Positions 20,305-31,582 of a DNA stretch of 64,000 nucleotides are shown in pieces. Each line of letters opens with the position of its first letter. Position 1 is the first letter of the stretch. The DNA comes from CADEEN01 sp963751775 (GTDB lineage Bacteria; Pseudomonadota; Gammaproteobacteria; Burkholderiales; Burkholderiaceae_C), in NCBI GenBank assembly GCA_963751775.1, contig CAVVVW010000028.1, positions 1 to 64,000 on the forward strand. Reading direction: 5' to 3'. A program made the translations under genes and the position numbers. The notes below the pieces were generated by a model. It made no database searches. It was given only the letters and a program-made list of their open reading frames with translations, and was not told the origin of the DNA.

Positions 20305-20919
20305 ATGCGAATTGGCCTGACGGGCGGAATTGGCAGCGGCAAGAGTTCCGTGGCTGCGATGTTCGCCCGGCGCGGCGCCACGGTCATCGACACCGACGCG
20401 ATTGCGCGCCAACTTACTGCGGCCGGGGGCGCGGCGATGCCTGCATTGCAGCGGACCTTCGGCGCGGCCATCATGCTGGCCGACGGTGCACTCAACCGCG
20501 AAGCGATGCGGGCCTTGGCATTTGCCGATCCGGCCGCCAAGAAGCGCCTGGAAGCGCTGCTCCACCCGCTGATCGACGCTCAGGCGCAACGCGAAGCTGC
20601 CGCGGCTTCAGAGAAGACACTGGTGGTCTTCGATGTGCCGTTGCTGGCCGAGTCGCCGCGCTGGCGAGAACGCGTCGATCGTGTACTGGTGGTCGATTGC
20701 TCGGAGCCTACGCAGGTCGCACGTGTCACGCGCCGCGCTGGCTGGACGCGCGATGCTGCCGAGCGGGTGATCTTGAGCCAAGCCCCCCGTGCCACACGTC
20801 GCGCGATTGCGGACGCCGTTGTATTCAACGACGACATCGACCTCGACCAACTCGACGCCGCGGTGGCCGTTGTCTGCAGCCTCTGGCAAGCGCGCGGAGT
20901 AGGTGCTGTGGAACAATGA
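20305..20919 (+). CDS. coaE: Dephospho-CoA kinase CoaE
   Basis: ATP-dependent last step of coenzyme A synthesis. 204 residues from the ATG at MRIGLTGGIGSGKSSVA, with the P-loop at residues 8-15. DTDAIAR and FDVPLLAES are typical family segments. It overlaps zapD by 4 bases (ATGA). The order pilD-coaE-zapD is widespread in Beta- and Gammaproteobacteria. Confidence 0.96.
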   Translation: MRIGLTGGIGSGKSSVAAMFARRGATVIDTDAIARQLTAAGGAAMPALQRTFGAAIMLADGALNREAMRALAFADPAAKKRLEALLHPLIDAQAQREAAAASEKTLVVFDVPLLAESPRWRERVDRVLVVDCSEPTQVARVTRRAGWTRDAAERVILSQAPRATRRAIADAVVFNDDIDLDQLDAAVAVVCSLWQARGVGAVEQ

Positions 20920-21713
20920 CGGCCGCGGCAGCCGCTGCTGCGCCGCGGAAGCCTGCCTTGGTTCGCTACGAGTACCCCCTCAACGAGAGTGTCCGCACCA
21001 TGCTTCGGCTCGAACAACTGTTCGATCGCCTGGGCCAGCTGATGCCGCGCGACGCGCCGCTCGACCACCATTTCGCGCTGGCAACCATCTTCGAGATTGT
21101 CGACGTCGCCTCGCGCGCCGATTTGAAGAGCGACATACTCAAGGAGCTCGAGCGCTACAAGGCGCAGTTCCAGGCCTATCGCGGCAACCCGGCGATCGCC
21201 GAGGACGCGCTGGACGCCGTGCTGGCCAGGATCGACCACGCATTCAATGGTCTGCACGCATTGACCGGCAAGGCCGGCCACGCACTGGCGAGCAACGAGT
21301 TCTTGATGGGCATTCGCAGCCGCATCAACATTCCCGGCGGCACCTGCGAGTTCGATCTACCGGCCTATTACGCCTGGCAGCAGCTGGAACCGGCGCGCCG
21401 CCGCGCCGACCTGATGCAGTGGATCGGCACGCTGACGCCGCTGGCCGAAGCGCTGAGTGTGTTGCTGAGCCTGTTGCGCGACGCCGGACTGCCGCAGCGC
21501 GTGGCGGCCCAGAGTGGCCAGTTCCAGCAAAGCCTGCCTCTGGGCAAGACATACCACCTGCTGCGCGTGCGCCTGGACGCCGCTCTCGGCGTGGTGCCCG
21601 AGATCTCCGGCCATCGCCTGATGATCGCCATCCGCCTGATGCGTGCCGACAGCGAGGGCCGTATGCGGCAAGTGAGCGAAGACCACCCGTTCGAACTCAC
21701 CCTGTGCGCCTGA
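20916..21713 (+). CDS. zapD: Cell division protein ZapD (YacF family)
   Basis: Z-ring associated protein that crosslinks FtsZ filaments. 265 residues, with a low-complexity Ala/Pro leader before the conserved start of the domain (RYEYPLNESVRTMLRLE). Family segments LMGIRSRINIPGGTCEFDLP and HPFELTLC at the C-terminus are present. Coupled to coaE. Confidence 0.95.
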   Translation: MTAAAAAAAPRKPALVRYEYPLNESVRTMLRLEQLFDRLGQLMPRDAPLDHHFALATIFEIVDVASRADLKSDILKELERYKAQFQAYRGNPAIAEDALDAVLARIDHAFNGLHALTGKAGHALASNEFLMGIRSRINIPGGTCEFDLPAYYAWQQLEPARRRADLMQWIGTLTPLAEALSVLLSLLRDAGLPQRVAAQSGQFQQSLPLGKTYHLLRVRLDAALGVVPEISGHRLMIAIRLMRADSEGRMRQVSEDHPFELTLCA

Positions 21714-21746
21714 TCGGCGCGCCGGCGCGGACTCGGCGTCGGACCC

Positions 21747-21774
21747 TTGAAACGGTTGGCGGAGACCCTATAAT
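21747..21774 (+). promoter_or_regulatory. groESL promoter (-35 TTGAAA, -10 TATAAT)
   Basis: TTGAAA at 21747-21752 and TATAAT at 21769-21774, spaced by 16 bases. The wider context CCCTTGAAA ... CCCTATAAT also resembles the heat-shock sigma-32 pattern, so the two promoter types may overlap. It is followed at once by the CIRCE operator. Confidence 0.75.
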
Positions 21775-21781
21775 TCATTTG

Positions 21782-21808
21782 CTAGCACTCGCGCTCTGTG
21801 AGTGCTAA
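21782..21808. promoter_or_regulatory. CIRCE operator (HrcA binding site)
   Basis: CTAGCACTC, a 9-base spacer and GAGTGCTAA. This matches the CIRCE consensus (TTAGCACTC-N9-GAGTGCTAA) at all but the first base. It lies 8 bases after the -10 box and about 100 bases before groES, the position expected for HrcA repression. Confidence 0.95.
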
Positions 21809-21905
21809 CGGTGCCGGATCACCCGCCACCAATCGATGTGAATGTGTGCACACTTCGTATGTACACATTCCCAAATCTCACTTTGAGACCACTGGAGATG
21901 CAAGC

Positions 21906-22202
21906 ATGAAACTTCGTCCGTTGCACGATCGCGTGATCGTCAAGCGCCTCGAGCAAGAAACCAAGACCGCCTCGGGCATCGTGATCCCCGACAACGCCGC
22001 CGAAAAGCCCGATCAGGGCGAGGTGCTGGCGGTCGGCCCCGGCAAGCGCAATGAGAAGACGGGCGACTTCATCGCCCTGAACATCAAGGTCGGCGACCGC
22101 GTGCTGTTCGGCAAGTACAGCGGCCAGACCGTCAAGGTCGATGGCGACGAGTTGCTGGTGATGCGCGAAGAAGACCTCTTCGCCGTCGTCGAGAAGAAGT
22201 AA
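21906..22202 (+). CDS. groES: Co-chaperonin GroES
   Basis: 98 residues forming the heptameric lid of the chaperonin. It starts MKLRPLHDRVIVKRLEQE, and the mobile loop ETKTASGIVIPD is intact. A ribosome-binding site GGAG precedes the ATG. First gene of groES-groEL. Confidence 0.98.
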   Translation: MKLRPLHDRVIVKRLEQETKTASGIVIPDNAAEKPDQGEVLAVGPGKRNEKTGDFIALNIKVGDRVLFGKYSGQTVKVDGDELLVMREEDLFAVVEKK

Positions 22203-22229
22203 TCACAGTCTCATTTCGGAGTACAGAAC

Positions 22230-23882
<1,653 letters not shown>

Positions 23883-23908
23883 TCCACGCCCCGGCGTCGA
23901 ATGACAGG

Positions 23909-23940
23909 AGCCCGCGGCTTGCGCCGCGGGCTCTTTTTCT
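23909..23940 (+). terminator. Rho-independent terminator after groEL
   Basis: Ten-base-pair stem AGCCCGCGGC / GCCGCGGGCT with loop TTGC, followed by CTTTTTCTTT. Confidence 0.9.
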
Positions 23941-24125
23941 TTGGCTGGCACGCTTGGTCATCGTCCGCCGCCGGGTGACGATTCTTGTGACATTGCGCGT
24001 GACATCTTCACACCATGTGCCGCGCACGCATCTTGCGTGCCTCGTGGTGCGGCGCAGCGCGTTCGAGACCATGTAACTCAGACCGCAACCGAACGCATCC
24101 TGTCGCCCAGCGTGGAGAGCCTGCC

Positions 24126-24380
24126 ATGAAACCAGAGCTTCTGTCCTGCACCGATGGCGCCGTGTCCTGCCGTGACGGCTGGGCCGTGCGCTTCGTCGCG
24201 CCCGACCTGCTCGAATACAGCCAGGGCCAGGCCGCGTGCCTGGTCAACGTCGGCCTCGATTCAAGCGATCGCGAGCGCCGCATCTACGCCACCGAGTCCC
24301 TGTCCGACCTGTTCCCGCAGTTGCGCGAGCACCTGCAGTCGGCCGCGCAGTACTTCAAGGGCCAATACGTGGTGGTTTGA
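24126..24380 (+). CDS. Small hypothetical protein
   Basis: 84 residues beginning MKPELLSCTDGAVSCRDGW, with two Cys near the N-terminus, no signal peptide and no membrane helix. The C-terminal part (LSDLFPQLREHLQSAAQYFKG) is likely helical. An in-frame upstream ATG exists at 24015 but would read through GC-rich non-conserved sequence. It overlaps the end of the convergent hydrolase. Family not recognised. Confidence 0.6.
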   Translation: MKPELLSCTDGAVSCRDGWAVRFVAPDLLEYSQGQAACLVNVGLDSSDRERRIYATESLSDLFPQLREHLQSAAQYFKGQYVVV

Positions 24381-25256
24381 TCAGGCGCTCGATGGTCGAC
24401 GCCACCAGCGCCGGCTGCTCGTGCACGATCCAGTGGCTGGCGCCGGCCACCCGACGCACGTCGAGCGGGTCGACGAAGGCCTCGAGCCCGTCGAGCAGGG
24501 ACGGCGGCAATGCCAGGTCGGCGTCGCCCCACAGCACGGTGGTCGGCACGCGCACGGTGACCGATTCCGGCGCAAAGGCCAACGTGTGGATCGCGTCCGC
24601 GGGCGTCAGCGGCGGCTTCAACGGTGAAGCGCGGTAGTAGTTCAGCGGCCCTTCCAGTCCATGCCGCCACAGTGCGCGGTACTGCTCGCGCAGCGCATCG
24701 GTCAACCAGGCGGCAGCGCCCATCTTGGTGAAGAACGGCCACAGCCGCGCCCAATCGTCGGCGGCCAGCAGCGCCGCGGCATCGGGCCGGCACAGGAAGT
24801 TCATGTAGGCGCTGGCCGCCTGCTGCGCCGGGTTGTCGCGCAGTTCGCGCAAGAACGTCGCCGGGTGCGGCGAATTGACGATCAGCAGTTGCCGTCATCA
24901 GTTCCGGCCGCTGCGCCGCCAGGATCCAGCCGGCCGCACCGCCCCAGTCGTGCGCGACCAGCAGGTCGATCGGCGCGCCCAGCGTGTCGATCATCGCTGC
25001 GATGTCGGCGACCAGATGCTTGGCGCGGTAGGCATCGACGCCTGGCGGCGCGGTCGACCTTTCGTAACCACGCAGGTTCGGCGCCACGCAGCGCGCCACG
25101 CCACTCAGGCGCTGCATCACCTCGTCCCAGATGAACGCGCCTTCCGGAAAGCCGTGCAGCAGCAGCACGCGCCGCGGCGCGTCGCGCGCCCCATGGGCTC
25201 GACACGACAAGCGTGATGCCGTGCGGCAGCACCTGGTCGTACAACTCGATCGTCAT
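24355..25256 (-). CDS. Alpha/beta-fold hydrolase (two frameshifts)
   Basis: About 300 residues when the frames are joined, resembling epoxide-hydrolase/haloalkane-dehalogenase-like enzymes. Motifs are the oxyanion HGFPEGAFIWDEV, the nucleophile region LVAHDWGGAAGW (Asp in HDWGG, as in epoxide hydrolases), the acid strand TTVLWGDADLALP and the catalytic His in VAGASHWIVHEQP. Frame changes lie near 25205 and 24885. The ATG at 25256 overlaps the engB stop (ATGA). The substrate cannot be predicted. Confidence 0.85.
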
Positions 25257-25910
25257 CGGAGCAACCAACCGCGCAGGGTGATCGCGGCGTCGTCGACGCC
25301 GCGTCTTTGCCAGGGCGGAGAACAGCAGCACGCCGATGTCGGCATCGTCGGTCGACAGCTCGGCCAGCGCCTCGGTGGCCGCCTGCACCGCCGCATCGGC
25401 CTGCCGTCGGGACAACTTGTCGGCCTTGGTCAGCAGCACCAGCAACTTGACCTCGCCGGTGCCCACGCGCGGCGCCACCCAGGCCAGCAACTGGCGGTCC
25501 AGGTCGGTCAATCCCAGTCGCGGGTCGATCATCAGCACCACGCCCGACAGGCTGCGGCGCACGGCCAGGTAGTCGGCCATCACCTGTTGCCAGCGCAGCT
25601 TGGCGGCGCGCTCGACTGCGGCGTAGCCGTAGCCGGGCAGGTCGGCGAAGTAGGCGTCTGGCGCGTCCTTGGGCCCGAGCGCAAACAGGTTGATGTGCTG
25701 CGTTCGGCCCGGCGTCTTCGACGCGAACGCCAGCCGCTTCTGCTGCGCCAGCGTGTTGATGGCCGTCGACTTGCCGGCGTTGCTGCGGCCGACGAAGGCG
25801 ATTTCCGGCAGTTCGTGCACAGGCAGTTGGTCGAGTTGGCTGGCCGTCGTGACGAAGCGCGCCGTGTGGGTCCAGGCCAGGGCGGCCTTGGCCTCGGGGG
25901 AGGTATTCAT
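25253..25910 (-). CDS. engB: Ribosome biogenesis GTPase EngB/YsxC (frameshift near 3' end)
   Basis: Essential GTPase for 50S assembly. G1 is VGRSNAGKSTAIN, then SKTPGRTQHINLF, DLPGYGYAAV (G3) and LLTKADKL (G4). The normal C-terminus VDDAAITLRGWLLR followed by TGA is found only after correcting one extra C near 25300. In the raw sequence the frame runs on into the hydrolase gene. It is divergent from cytochrome c4, the common betaproteobacterial arrangement. Confidence 0.93.
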
Positions 25911-25976
25911 GCAGCATTGTAAAATTCGCCGGTTTTGCGCCTGCCGCATCCTTCTAACACCAACGCACGCACACCC

Positions 25977-26607
25977 ATGATGAAGGCCACGATCAACCTC
26001 ACCGCCCTGGCCCTGCTTGCCCTGCTCGCCGCGCCGGCACTGGCCAATACGCCGGCCGCCGCCAGCCAAGCCCGATCTGGCCAAGGGCCAGGCCATCTCG
26101 AGCCAGGTCTGCGGCGCCTGCCACACGGCCGACGGCTCGCGCGGCAGCCCGGCCAACCCGATCCTGGCCGGCCAGCACCCGGAGTACCTGGCCAAGCAGT
26201 TGCACGAGTTCAAGTCCGGCAAGCGCGTCAATCCGATCATGGTCGGCTTTGCCGGCACGCTGTCGGAGGACGACATCAAGAACGTCACCGCCTTCTACGC
26301 CAGCAAGAGCGCCAAGCCGGGCTTCGCGAAGAACAAGGATTCCGTCAAGCTGGGCGAGAAGATCTACCGCGGCGGCATCGCCGACAAGGCCGTACCGGCC
26401 TGCGCCGGCTGCCACAGCCCGAACGGCGCCGGCATTCCGGCCCAGTACCCGCGCATCGGCAGCCAGCATGCCGACTACACGGAGGCCCAGCTGGTGGCCT
26501 TCCGCGCCGGCGCGCGCAACAACAGCGCGCAGATGACTGCCATCGCCGCCCGCTTGAGCGACGCCGAAATCAAGGCCGTGGCCGACTACATGGCCGGACT
26601 GCGCTGA
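25977..26607 (+). CDS. Diheme cytochrome c4 (one frameshift in the leader)
   Basis: Periplasmic membrane-associated diheme electron carrier to terminal oxidases and reductases. Signal peptide MMKATINLTALALLALLAA...ALA; the frame changes near 26070, just after the signal. The mature protein (KPDLAKGQAISSQVCGACH...) has two tandem class I cytochrome halves, with heme sites CGACH and CAGCH and axial Met in NPIMVGFA and NSAQMTAIA. The gene pair engB / cytochrome c4 is typical of the order. Confidence 0.92.
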
Positions 26608-26722
26608 AGCCGAAGCCGGGTTGAGGCCGGCGCGAATGCCGGTCAGGCACGCAATCGCACGGCTGCAGGCGCACCGCGCCGAGCGCCGACGGCGCGCGAC
26701 GGCGGCGCCAGGTCCAGTTAGT

Positions 26723-27255
26723 TCAGCGCGCGCCGCGGCGGCGCGCCATCTCGTCGGCCATCGCTCGCAGGTCGTCGGCGCCGCTACGTTCGCGCGCCAG
26801 CGGGAACACGTCGCGCTCCTCCAGCGCGATGTGCTCACGGTACAGCGCCGCAAACGCCAGCCACTGCTGCGCAACGGCCGCAGCGTCGGCGGGCCGGCGT
26901 CGCCTGCTCGATGTCCTGCAGCACACCACGCACATCGGCCCATGCGGCGGCCATCGTCGGCGTGCTCGCGCAACACCCGATCGGCCAGCGCGCCATGGCC
27001 GCACTCACGCAGCCGCGGCAATACATGCCGCTCCTCGTCTTCGTGGTGGTGCGGCGCCGCGAGGTCGAAGTAGCGCATCACGTCGCGTGCCGCCTGCTGC
27101 GCCTGTTCGTCGGCACCGTGCGTAACCAGGTGCGCCGACAAGCGCCCCAGCAAGACCAGCATGCGCTCGACGCGCTGATGGCAGGCATCGAGCATCTCGA
27201 ACGGTGCGTCGAACCCGGCGCCGGGGCCGGGGTGCAGGTCGATCACCGAGTGCAT
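26723..27255 (-). CDS. Hemerythrin/HHE-domain protein (frameshifts)
   Basis: About 175 residues once frames are joined; breaks lie near 26955 and 26895. A four-helix non-heme diiron protein is indicated by DACHQRVERM, HHHEDEERHVLPRL and HIALEERDVFPLARE, which contain the His/Glu ligands of the HHE family. Such proteins bind O2 or NO or act in nitrosative stress; placement next to the nitrite/NO island fits an NO-related role, but this is inference. Downstream of SirB2-like and TonB receptor genes on the same strand. Confidence 0.82.
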
Positions 27256-27265
27256 GTCAGCTCCA

Positions 27266-27661
27266 TCAGCCGGGCAATGCGCGCAGCACACCCAGCGGGT
27301 GGTGCGCGATTGCCACCGAGACCATGAACAAGAAGCAGGCGATCGCCGCGGCGTAGGCCACCGCACGGGCACGTTTGAGCGCCAGCGTGCCGAGTGCGAC
27401 GTACAACACCAGCAGCAGCAGTTTCATACCCAGCCAGGCGTCGCGCATGGGGTCAAGAGACAGCAGCGACCACAACGCGGCACCCGCCGCCAGCAGCGCA
27501 GTGTCGATCGCCACGCTGGCCAGCCGCAGTGGTGCGCGCAGCGGCCACGCCTGACCCGCCAGTACGGCGGCACCGCGCAGCGCAAACAGCGCACCGCTGG
27601 CCGCGACCAGCGTCATGTGCGCCAGCTTGATGTGCGGATAGAACTCGATCGCCAGCGCCAT
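27266..27661 (-). CDS. SirB2-family membrane protein
   Basis: 131 residues with four predicted helices. The start MALAIEFYPHIKLAHMTLV is characteristic of the SirB family, and HHPLG near the end is conserved. Function is unknown despite the historical name. The preceding TonB receptor gene stops 2 bases before this ATG, so the two are probably cotranscribed. Confidence 0.8.
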   Translation of the reverse strand: MALAIEFYPHIKLAHMTLVAASGALFALRGAAVLAGQAWPLRAPLRLASVAIDTALLAAGAALWSLLSLDPMRDAWLGMKLLLLVLYVALGTLALKRARAVAYAAAIACFLFMVSVAIAHHPLGVLRALPG

Positions 27662-27662
27662 C

Positions 27663-29589
27663 TCACCATTGTCCGCGCAGTGCAATGCGCCAGGTGCGCG
27701 GCGGCTCGGCACCGGTGAACAGCGGCGACTCATCGGCCAGGCGCAGTTGGCCGAGGTTGTCGACGCCGCCGCTGAGCGTCAGGCCGAAACCGAGTTCGCG
27801 CGACACCTGCGCCGACACGCGCGTCAGGGCGGGCGCAGGCTGCGGCGGCTGACCCGGTGTCGTCGTCGCCAGCACCTGCCCTGCGCTGTACTGTGCGTCG
27901 ATGCCGGCGCGCCAGGGACCATCGCGCCAGCCCAGGCGCAGGCCGAGCGAATGGCGTGGCCGCTTCTCCAGCCGGTTGCCGTTGCTGTCGCGTGCATCGA
28001 GGTAGGTGTAGGTCGCGTTGACCGCGAATCCCGCCGGCAGGCGCAGATCGAGCGCCGTCTCGACGCCCTGGAATCGCGAACGGTCGATGTTCTCGAACAG
28101 GTACTCACCCCGGGTGCCGACCTGCCGCAACAGTCGCGGCACGATCAGGTTCTCGACCCGGCTCGCGAACACCATCGCCTGCGCGCCGGCCGCCGGTGTG
28201 TCCCAGCCGACGCCGAGTTCGGCGGCATCGCTCGTCTCAGGAAGCAGCGAGGCGTTGCCGAAATAGGTGTTGGGGCCTTCGTCCTCGCGATAGTCCGGCG
28301 AGATCTGCTTCAACGACGGCGCCTTGAAGCCGTGCCCGATGCCGCCCTTCACCGTCCAGCCCGGCGCCGCGCGCCACACGGCGTAGGCGCGCGGGCTCCA
28401 TTCGTCGCCGAAGGCTTCATGTCGGTCGTGGCGCAAGCCCACCGTCAGTGCCAGCGCCTGGGTCGGTTCGAACTCGCCCTGTGCGTACAGCGCGTCGTGC
28501 TTCGCCTGGCCGACGCCGCCCGGCAGGCCGATGTTGTAGAGGTGCTCGTCGCGAATCTCGAAGCCGCCAGTGAGCAGCAGCCCAGGCTGCGGCGCGCCCG
28601 ACAACTGGCCTTCGACAATGCGGTCGGCAAAGTTGTTCGGCCGCAAGCCGACGACACCGTTGTTGCGCTCGTTGCTCACGTCGACACGCGACTCGTAGGC
28701 GCGCAGCAGGCTTTGCGCCTGCCAAGGGCCGGACCAGTCGGCACGCCAGCCCAGCGAACCATGGCTGCGGTCGATGCCGGTCAGCGACTCGTAGATGCGG
28801 CGCGCGCCGCTGCGCTCGCGCGCGTTGGCCCAGCGGTCTTCCTGACCGGTCCGGTATTCGATCTCGATCTCGTGGCCGGCGGCCGGCGCGCCCCATACCT
28901 GGATCGCGCCGTCGTGCTTGTGCCGGCCTTCGATCTCCGTCAGACGCGGGTCTTCCTTCAAGGCCAGGGCCTGACGCCATGTGTCGGCAATCGACACGGC
29001 CACGCTCAGGTTCTCGGTCACCGGGCCGCTGGCGCGCACGGCCGCGCGGTTGCCGTCGCCGCCCAGGCTGTTGTCGCCCCAGCGGCCCTCGGCCAGCATG
29101 CCGAAGGCCCAGACCGGGCCCGGCCGCCGCGTGATGACATTGATCACGCCGCCCAAGGCTTCGGAGCCATACAGCACCGACATCGGCCCGCGCACGACCT
29201 CGATGCGCGCGATGTCTTCCGTCGCCACCCAGTCGTACTGGAAGTCGGAATGCCCGACCACGCCGTCGGTGCCGCCGATGCGCTTGCCGTCGACCAGGTA
29301 CAGGGTGTGGCGAAACTCCATGCCGCGCAGCGACATCGCCGTGCGGCCGCCGATCGTGCGGCCTTGCATCGAGACACCGGTTTCGCCGCGCAGGGCCTCG
29401 AAGACGTTGTCGGCGCCACGCTCGGCGATCTGCTCGCCGGTCACCACCGACATCGCCGCCGGCGCATCGACCAGTGGCATCGCGTGGCGCGTGGCGGTGA
29501 TGACGATGGATTGGGCCGCATCGTCGGCCGCCAGGGCCGTCGTTCACGGCCAGCGCGCAGAGCGGCGCCATCATTACTCTCGACAACAT
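27663..29589 (-). CDS. TonB-dependent outer membrane receptor (one frameshift near the N-terminus)
   Basis: About 640 residues, BtuB/colicin I receptor-like. A signal-like start (MLSRVMMAPLCALAV) is followed, after a frame change near 29545, by the TonB box region SIVITATRHAMPLVD. The plug domain then has RGMEFRHTLYLVDGKRIGG and IEVVRGPMSVLYGSEALGGV. The rest is a 22-strand barrel ending ...WRIALRGQW with a terminal aromatic residue. The substrate could be a metal chelate, heme or corrinoid; I cannot tell. It shares its upstream region, with two FNR-like boxes, with nirS, so it may bring in a metal needed for anaerobic respiration. Confidence 0.9.
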
Positions 29590-29645
29590 GGGGAGCCTTG
29601 ACTTGTTCGTGGCCGCCAGCATCGGCGGCGCCTCGTTGGGCCGCC

Positions 29646-29659
29646 TTGATTTGTGTCAA
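29646..29659. promoter_or_regulatory. FNR/Dnr-like box 1 between TonB receptor and nirS
   Basis: TTGATTTGTGTCAA, a near-perfect match to the FNR/Anr/Dnr consensus (TTGAT-N4-ATCAA). It lies 57 bases before the TonB receptor start and 108 before nirS. Confidence 0.8.
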
Positions 29660-29681
29660 GGGTTGGCCATCACGCACTTAC

Positions 29682-29695
29682 TTGACCCAGTTCAA
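29682..29695. promoter_or_regulatory. FNR/Dnr-like box 2 before nirS
   Basis: TTGACCCAGTTCAA, matching TTGAY-N4-NTCAA. It lies 72 bases upstream of the nirS ATG, compatible with activation at about -41.5 if transcription starts about 30 bases before the gene. Confidence 0.72.
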
Positions 29696-29766
29696 GGCGG
29701 CCGATGTCCGGAGCGGGGAGCATCGATGCGCCACCTCCAAAGTGGACCCATAACCGGAGCGCCAAG

Positions 29767-31469
29767 ATGAAATCGCTGTCCCTGACCCCGATCGCCGCGT
29801 TGCTGTTGGCCACCGCCCCGCTGTCGGGCATCGCGCAAACCGCCGCGCCTGCGCCCGCACAGGCACCCGCGATGACCGCGGCCGAGTTGGAAGTCGGCAA
29901 GAAGATCTACTTCGAACGCTGCGCCGGCTGCCACGGCGTGCTGCGCAAGGGCGCCACCGGCAAGAACCTCGAGCCGCACTGGAGCAAGAAGGCCGCCGAC
30001 GGCTCGACGCAGGAGGGCGGCACGCTCAAGCTCGGCACCGCGCGACTCGAGAAGATCATCTCGCTCGGCACCGAAGGTGGGATGGTCAACTACGACGACA
30101 TCCTGACCAAGGAAGAGATCGACATCATGGCGCGCTACATCCAGCAGACGCCGCCGGTGCCGCCCGAGTTCAGCCTGAAGGACATGGAAGCGAGCTGGAA
30201 GCTGCTGGTGCCCACCGATCAGCGGCCGAAGACGCAGCAGAACAAGCTCAACCTGAAGAACGTCTTCGCGGTCACGCTGCGCGACACCGGCGAGCTGGCG
30301 CTGATCGACGGCGACACCAAGCAGATCTGGCAGATCCTCAAGACCGGCTACGCGGTGCACATCTCGCGCATGTCGGCGTCGGGCCGCTATGTCTACACCG
30401 TGGGCCGCGACGGCCTGGTGACACTGATCGACATGTGGTTCGAGAAGCCGACGACGGTGGCCGACGGTCCGCCTCGGCTCGGACGCACGCTCGGTCGACG
30501 TCTCCAAGTTCAAGGGCTTCGAAGACAAGTACCTGATCGGCGGCGGCTACTGGCCGCCCCAGTACTCGATCATGGAGGGCGACACGCTGAAGCCGCTGAA
30601 GGTGGTCTCCACCCGCGGCATGACGGTGGACGGCGAATACCATCCCGAGCCGCGCGTGGCCTCGATCGTGGCCTCGCAGATCAAGCCCGAGTGGGTCGTC
30701 AACGTCAAGGAGACCGGCCAGATCCTGCTGGTCGACTACAGCGACATCAAGAACCTGAAGACCACCACCATCGAATCGGCCAAGTTCCTGCACGACGGCG
30801 GCTTCGACGCCAGCAAGCGCTACTTCATGGTCGCGGCCAATGCGTCCAACAAGGTGGCGGCGGTCGACACCAAGACCGGCAAGCTGGCCGGCCTGATCGA
30901 GACCAAGAAGATTCCGCACCCGGGCCGCGGCGCCAACTTCGTCCACCCGAAGTCTACGGGCCGGTTTGGGCCACCGGCCACCTCGGCGGCAGCGTGGTAT
31001 CGCTGATCTCGACCGCATCGGACAAGCCGGCCGACGCCAAGTACAAGCAGTACAACTGGAAAGTGGTGCAGGAGCTGAACGATGCCCGGCGCCGGGCAAT
31101 CTGTTCGTCAAGACGCATCCGAAGTCGACGCACCTGTGGGCCGACATGCCGATGAATCCCGAGCGCGAGAACGCCGAGGTGAACTACGTCTTCGACATCA
31201 ATGATCTGTCCAAGCCACCGGTACGTATCGACGTGGCCAAGGACTCCGGCCTGCCAGTGACCAAGGCGTTGCGCCGTGCCGTGCACCAGGAGTTCAATCA
31301 AACCGGTGACGAGGTCTGGATCTCGCTGTGGGGCGGCAAGACCGACCAGTCGGCGATCGTCATCTATGACGACAAGACGTTGAAGCTGAAGAAGGTGATC
31401 ACGGATCCGAAGATGATCACGCCAACCGGCAAGTTCAACGTCTGGAACACGCAGCACGACATCTATTGA
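29767..31469 (+). CDS. nirS: Cytochrome cd1 nitrite reductase NirS (three frameshifts)
   Basis: Periplasmic NO-forming nitrite reductase. Joined length is about 567 residues, normal for the family. It has a signal peptide (MKSLSLTPIAALLLATAPL...), a c-heme domain with YFERCAGCHGVLRKGATGKN, then the eight-bladed d1 domain with typical segments (YAVHISRMSASGRYVYTVGR, FVHPK, YGPVWATGHLGG, THLWADMPMNPE) and the family-specific end TPTGKFNVWNTQHDIY. Frame changes lie near 30477 (GACGGTC, probably one extra G), 30950 and 31092 (probably one missing C). It is more like NirS than NirN because of the QHDIY terminus. Confidence 0.93.
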
Positions 31470-31582
31470 TCGCCACGCCGCATGCGCCAGGGTTCCGATG
31501 CGACTGTTTCACGGCCCCGGCGCAGCGCGACTGCAACATGTGTCTGGGTGCAGGCACTCCGCGCTTGAAGAAGGATGTGACC

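Noticed and set aside
27669..29753. A 694-codon plus-strand open frame opposite the TonB receptor
   Set aside because: The receptor on the minus strand shows a complete plug and barrel; the plus-strand frame has no recognisable features.
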